From the NCBI GenBank assembly GCA_948567375.1, contig OX419761.1:34598501-34662500 (forward strand): DNA of 64,000 nucleotides. Direction: 5' to 3'. Every line of letters begins with the position of its first letter. The stretch's first letter is position 1. The notes beneath the pieces are model-generated. The model had not been told where the DNA came from. It saw nothing but the letters and a program-made list of their open reading frames with translations, and ran no database searches. This document shows positions 58,880-64,000 of the stretch, piece by piece. The position numbers and the translations under genes were made by a program. This stretch comes from Lunularia cruciata. Lineage: Eukaryota > Streptophyta > Marchantiopsida > Lunulariales > Lunulariaceae.

Positions 58880-59640
58880 ACCAAAAGTCTAACATTACTT
58901 GTCACTTTGATGTACAAGACTTTTCTACTTAATTAACTTTGAAGTCCAATTGAAACTATGTATTGCTTGAGGTTCTCAATTGTGATTTCATTGGTAAACA
59001 TATATATGAAATTGCTTACTCTAGCAATCTTACCAAAGTCAATGCTCCACCACATACCAATTCACAAATGAAATGATACCTCACTTGAATATGCTTTGTC
59101 TTGGCATGAAAGCTAAGATTCTTTACAAGACTAATAGCACTTTGGCTATCACTATGGAAAATATCATCATCTTGTTTCTAGCCTAGCTCTACCATAAAGT
59201 TTTTCAACCAGATTATCTCCTTTCTAGCCTTTGAGATGGCCATGTACTCAATATCTATGGTTGAAAGAGCAACATTCTTCTACAATCAAGATATTCAACT
59301 ACTGGCAGTACCACCTAAAGTAAACATATACCATATAGTGCTCTTTTTTTATCCAAGACTTCTCCCAAAGTTTCATCAATGAAACACTCTAAAATAACAT
59401 CTCTTTGCTTGAAGCAAAGTGCCCTATCAAATATACCTTTCAAGCAAAGTAATAGCCATTTTATTGCTTCCTAATGCTCTCTTCTTAGGTTTGATATGAA
59501 TCTACTTACAATTCCCACTACATGAGCAATGTTTGGCCTAGTGCATACCATTTCCTACATCAATTTGCCAATTATTGATGCATAAGGTACTTTGCTCATG
59601 TACTCTCTATTTACATCAATTCTTGGTGATTGCTCCTTGA
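58880..59640 (-). pseudogene. Copia RT end and RNase H
   Basis: On the minus strand: VPYASIIGKLM, MVCTRPNIAHVVGIVSRFIS (RT end), then RNase H with VALSTIDIEYMAISKARKEI and IFHSDSQSAISLVKN, SFHAKTKHIQVRYHFI. Several stops interrupt it. This is the classic copia order. Confidence 0.82.
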
Positions 59641-59874
59641 GATCACTTGATCCTAATGAACTACTAATTGTTATGGTTGTTGCTCTTCAACTTCAAGTAA
59701 TGATGATAATAGCAACAATGCTTGAACTTCATAGTCAAAATTTAATCTTCATAGATTTTAGTCCTGAAATGATTGAATTGAAATCATTCATGTGGTCTTG
59801 AACTGATTAAACTTCTTTCATCTTTATGTTGACTAATTAGAAAATCAAGTATACCTTGTTCAAGGCTAAGGTTC

Positions 59875-59943
59875 AAGACCACTCATGGGTTGATTAAGGA
59901 AATATATATTTGATATTTCCTTAATCAACCCATGAGTGGTCTT
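59875..59943. repeat. Perfect 31-bp inverted repeat, 7-base loop
   Basis: Arms 59875-59905 and 59913-59943 are exact reverse complements around ATATTTG. The right arm is copia gag sequence read on the minus strand (KKTTHGLIKEI). The left arm is its inverted duplicate and sits at the point where gag jumps to RT. Confidence 0.9.
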
Positions 59944-60249
59944 CTTGTGGACAACATTATATGCAACATTTATTGCCAATCACAATCTGACCATACCCCA
60001 GGCTTGTTGATCTAGAAGCTCCCACTCAACTTCTTCCATCATTTTTAGCTTTTGTGCCTCAAGAGGTAGGTACAACTTCTTCTTATATAAATAGTGCTCA
60101 AACTTCCAAAATCCAAAATCATTGCCATTGAACTTATCAATTTTGGCTTTCTCATCTTCAGCTATCATTACACTCTCTTCAAAACCAATGCTCTGATATC
60201 TTTTGTTGGGAGAAATCAAACTTGATTTGAGAGAGCAATAGGAATACAA
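59944..60249 (-). pseudogene. Copia gag N-terminal part
   Basis: From about 60200 the minus strand reads IGFEESVMIAEDEKAKIDKF, then FNGNDFGFWKFEHYLYKKKL and EEVEWELLDQQAWGMVRL, the familiar start of copia gag (the DUF4219/UBN2 type). A stop follows VRL, after which the gag frame continues to the inverted repeat. Confidence 0.75.
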
Positions 60250-60455
60250 ATCTAGCTATTCTATGGAGAAAAATTTATTCATCAATCTAGTCAAGAAAAA
60301 CATACATATAAATTATTCAAATGTTGGTTAGCCAATGTCTACCTATGTCCACAATTGCACAAGATTTAATTCAAGACTTGTGAAAAATCACTATCAAAGT
60401 CACTATTGACCACCAACATTATAATCTATATACACTTTCACCAACACTTATCTAG

Positions 60456-62487
60456 TTTTGGAAGGTGTGGTGCTAATTGATCACCTATCTAAATTATAGA
60501 CTGTTTGGTACCAATTGATGTACGTCACCTCACAAAGTTTCAAAAGTGGGATCCATTCCCACAACTTCCCATAGCTTTTCTTGTAAGAGCTATTCCCATA
60601 GTCCTACATTCCTTCATGTATGAGCTATTCCCCAAGTTTCAAAAGTCCAACAATAGAATCCTTTAGCTCTTGAAAGAAATATTTATCTTGAACTTCATGT
60701 GGACATAACTTCTTTGTTTAGGCTCTATTTACCATTATCTTGGTGTCTATGGAAAGACCTTGAGAAGATGCCTCCAATGAGATAAAGCATGCATCATTTG
60801 CATGTGTATTCACAAACAAATCAATCACGACTTGAAATACCTTTCTATGCATTTCCATGAATGGAATCTTGTAGTTCAGCATCTATCTTGTACTTACACT
60901 TCTATGCTCATGTAGAGATTTGCCCCATACTTAATTTTAATGTTTCCATAAAGCATTCTCATAACTAATGAGACTCCACATTTAACACCTACTTGTAGTG
61001 AAAGTGATCTTTTGTTTGCACTTTCCTATAATGTGCCACGGGGTGTGGCATTACCTTCTTCTTAGAGTGGCTTCTAGCCAAGAGGTTCAATAGGAAATAA
61101 TAATAAAATTGCAACTTAGTCTCACTTTCCTTCACTTCTAGTCATTTTTTACTTGTATCCTCAAAGGAATGACGTGTTCTTATTGATGTTACTAGCATTT
61201 GGTCAATATTGAGTCACTAGAATACTCAATAAAGACTAAAATGAGCAAAGATAGTATTTATATAATAAATTTAACACTAAGATAACTTGAACCTTTGTTA
61301 TAGGTCTTATATTAACAATTTTTTCAATTTATACACAAAAGATAATAATGAAATAATAACTACTGGATATAAGGAAGAACTCATTTCCCAAAGTATATTC
61401 TCATTAATGATATTTTGATTTTTGCTTTGGAATAAGGAGAGGTCATAATAAAGCTACAAGCTTTTGATTTTCACTACTTTGGTTTCTAATTCTATTTTGG
61501 TGATATGCTAAAAAGCTCAACTACATGAACAATTCCTTTCTATCTTTTGTAAAAATAGATATATTTTAGTGCTTCTAGGATCTTCTTAATTGTAACATGT
61601 ATAACAAGAATAATTCATTATATTTACTAAATATTATTTTTCTTAGTTTGATATTATGAAATCCATATTCTTACTTTCGTGAAAACCAAGCCATTTATTA
61701 TTTTGGCTTGGTTTGACTATGATGCCTCATTCATCTTCTTTTATTGATTATTTTAGCATGTGTCACCATGTGAAATGAGTCTTCACTTCATTTATTTAAT
61801 TGAATCTTGGCATGTGGTACAAGCATTTACAAGTTGCATTTCATTTACTACATACTCAATTGTCATTTTGATTGTTATCTCCATTTACCTTATAGAGTCT
61901 ATCTTTTAGAGCTCTTTTTTTATCTAAATATACCAAAATCCTATAATTTATATCAACCACAAACTCCTTATCTCACAAGCTCTTCCATTTTTGAGAGAAA
62001 ATATAATGGTCACCTCCTATATCTTATCTTATGGTAATTTGGTTGGAAATTTTTTTTGATAAAAGAAGGTATTTGGGTGTCAATAATCTTCCCTCTTCCC
62101 TCTTTTGTGCAACCGCTGATCCAAAAGCATATGTAGCAAGCTTGATAAGGAACTTGGATACTACAACTTGAGGATAAGTGTATTCACGTGTATTCACTAT
62201 GCATCTTTCAAACCCTCAAAAGCAAGTTTTTCTATGTACTCCATTCTAATTTAATTCTTGTTTGAAAGGGATATTAGGGCTTGTGAAAGTCTAATAAATA
62301 ATTTGAAAAATAATACAATATTGAGTCCAAGGAAAATTTTAAAATTTAATTTGATCTTTAGGTTCAATACTTTTTAGGCCACTTGCACCTTCTCATTCCA
62401 TATTTTAATACTCATATACTTACTCTATAGCCTAAGTAGTCAATCTTAAATCTAAAAGTTTTATATTTTAATGATTCTACATGTAAA
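60456..62487. other. AT-rich repeat-derived stretch
   Basis: No intact gene. At 61430-61640 the DNA resembles 42868-43030 (CAAGCTTTTGATTTTCACTA, TTAGTGCTTCTAGGATCTTC), so it is a second copy of the decayed Ty3 integrase remnant on the minus strand. The rest was not identified. Confidence 0.4.
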
Positions 62488-62488
62488 T

Positions 62489-62786
62489 CATTATTTGTAT
62501 GAATGAATTCTCTACTATATTAATGATCATATAAGGTTTTAATACAAACTAGCATATAATTTATAAATATAATGACTTCATAAATCAAATTTGTTGAGAA
62601 ATGCTATTTATGAATATTAAGAACATAGTAGTTTTGCTCATTATTTGTATGAATGAATTCTCCACTATATTTCACATGATCATACAAGGTTTTAATACAA
62701 ACTAGAATTTCATTTAGAAATATAATGACTTGATAAATCAACTTTGTTGAGAAATGCTATTTATGAACATGAAGAACATAGTAGTT
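62489..62786. repeat. 150-bp tandem duplication
   Basis: 62489-62638 is repeated at 62639-62786 with scattered changes (CATTATTTGTATGAATGAATTCT at each start, GAACATAGTAGTT at each end). The second copy ends exactly where element E's LTR starts. Confidence 0.8.
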
Positions 62787-62787
62787 G

Positions 62788-64000
62788 TGTAAAATACCAA
62801 GGAGAGAAATAGATGATGGAAGATTGGAATGGAAGATTACATTATAAACTCTCAAGTGAAGAAAATTCCAAATGTTGATCATGATCTTGGGCCTTGTTAT
62901 TTATAATGAAGCAATACAAGAGTCTTGAGAAGATTTCAAGATTTCCTTCTAGAAGCCATCTACTTGATGTATAAGCTAAGCTAACCATTAACATGGCATA
63001 CAAGTTACCCAATCCTTGGAAATTACCTAGAAGCTTTCCACCAACAAACTTCAAACTAGAACATTCTTTTGGGGCAAAGTTATTTGCTGCACCCCTTTGG
63101 TTACAATTTAGATCCTTCTAGAACATTCTTAGAATTCTTAGATGTATCTTTTTAGCTATATTTGGCTTAATCTACTAACTTATTAGCCTTTGCTAACTCT
63201 ACTACTAACTCCATATTATTATGTATTCTCCCGTTGCTAGTTGGTGATGTCCTCATCACCATAGAATCTTTGAACTTTTGTATGGATGTTTAAGCATTTT
63301 GGGGATGAGAGAGAGTGTGCCATGTGGCATCATGAAGGAAGTATCCTTTCTAGAGGACCTTATATTCAATTTGTCATTGGTGGCCACATTGGATGGCTCT
63401 TTAAGCAAGAATATGGTCAAATTTGTATTCTTCATGAATGTTAACAAGGACTAGAATAGTAAGAGGATGAGGAGGTTGGGTATGAGTAAGAAAGGAAGAG
63501 GGGTTTTTACTTCAAAACATGGAAGATATGATGGATCCTCATGTGACTAGGAAATGCAAGTTTGTATGCAATAAGAGAAATGATTTTGAGTGATATCAAA
63601 TAGACCTATCCAATTGGGAGCATATTTACAAACTTGGATGTCAAGTGGGAGAGAAAGTTTTTGGAAAAATGCATACCATTATTCTCTATTTCAAACATGA
63701 AATCACAATGATGTCTATCAACATATTGCTTTGACTAATTTTGAACAACAAGAAGATAAGACTTTGCTTGGTGTAAGGATGCACATAACATGGATAAGAA
63801 GGTGGAAGTATGAGGGACATGAGATGATGATGGAATAAGAATAAAATAAAGAACAAGTGGATCTTGCTCATAATTAAGGAAGAAAGGAGAGAATCCAATA
63901 CTTGCTTGCTTGGGATTATTGTATGCAAACTTGGAGGTTGTAAGACAAGTATCTCAAATGTTGTGGGGAACATTTATAAAGGCATATAACATATCTTCTA
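62788..64000 (-). mobile_element. Ty3 chromovirus E, 3' part, runs off the window
   Basis: The 3' LTR is 62788-63223 (436 bp), recognisably related to the A/B/C LTRs at both ends (TGTAAAATACCAAGGAGAG; CTCCATATTATTATG) but strongly diverged between. Internally on the minus strand are the chromodomain tail (KGYFLHDATW, near 63330-63370) and integrase C-terminal words (KQASIGFSPFFLN, about 63860-63910; HTSTFL). The rest lies beyond 64000. The ends show that E is an older member of the A/B/C lineage. Confidence 0.82.
63116..63128. promoter_or_regulatory. Heat-shock-element array in LTR of E
   Basis: TTCnnGAAnnTTC is present without error, with a fourth GAA one base out of step at 63132-63134, in a part of the LTR where neighbouring sequence has diverged from A/B/C. 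Confidence 0.5.

Larger units (their letters stand above)
58505..60455 (-). mobile_element. Ty1/copia element, internally deleted
   Basis: LTR-like repeats of about 250-270 bp at 58505-58775 and 60204-60455 match through GGGAGAAATCAA...GAGAGAGCAATAGGAATA and TCAAAGTCACTATTGAC. On the minus strand the primer-binding site (gatatcagag, near 60190) follows the right LTR. Gag comes first, then after a fold-back junction the end of RT and RNase H. Integrase and most of RT are missing. A fragment of a D-family LTR sits between the left LTR and pol. Confidence 0.8.

Overview
The window is nuclear DNA of a land plant. Two genes encode chloroplast proteins with transit-peptide-like leaders (a bL12c ribosomal protein and a VCCN1/bestrophin-like chloride channel), introns are GT-AG, and the rest is dominated by plant-type LTR retrotransposons (Ty3 chromoviruses with chromodomains, Ty1/copia). 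The style of the genes suggests a non-seed plant, perhaps a moss, but nothing here fixes the species.

Layout. 1-20 kb is a repeat block. It holds two copies of a LTR-like repeat (1-483; about 9194-9875), degenerate minus-strand reading frames of an unrecognised protein, and two Ty3 chromovirus copies on the minus strand: A (3043-8687, almost full length) and B (16648-19939, internally deleted). 20-26 kb is AT-rich and almost gene-free apart from a MITE-like inverted-repeat element (21043-21474). 26-42 kb is a gene island: an NHL-repeat membrane protein gene (+, six exons, 26958-29846), a complete but broken MULE DNA transposon with 142-bp inverted termini (30706-33327), a LINE fragment (about 34200-34800), the chloride-channel gene (-, four exons, 36473-38456) and the intronless bL12c gene (-, 40585-41166). 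42-64 kb is a second repeat block. Chromovirus D (43312-54345, target duplication ATATG) carries chromovirus C (45245-50884, target duplication TTGTG; same family as A and B) nested inside it. Beyond them lie a degenerate coiled-coil reading frame, a deleted copia element (58505-60455) and the 3' part of a diverged relative of A/C (E) running off the window end.

The most interesting signals are in the retroelements. (1) The A/B/C LTRs contain perfect heat-shock-element arrays (GAAnnTTCnnGAA and longer) upstream of a TATA box, and the motif survives in the diverged E LTR, suggesting heat-responsive retrotransposons. (2) Between primer-binding site and gag there is a small reading frame that recurs in the A/B/C family, twice in the unrelated D family and once as an isolated copy at 15183-15359; I recognise no named domain. 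(3) A, B and C share in-frame stops at identical pol/gag positions although they have separate insertion sites, so a defective master seems to have been mobilised.

The three host genes do not form a pathway; two act in the chloroplast. All exon structures were deduced by eye from splice signals and frame continuity and have not been checked against transcripts.
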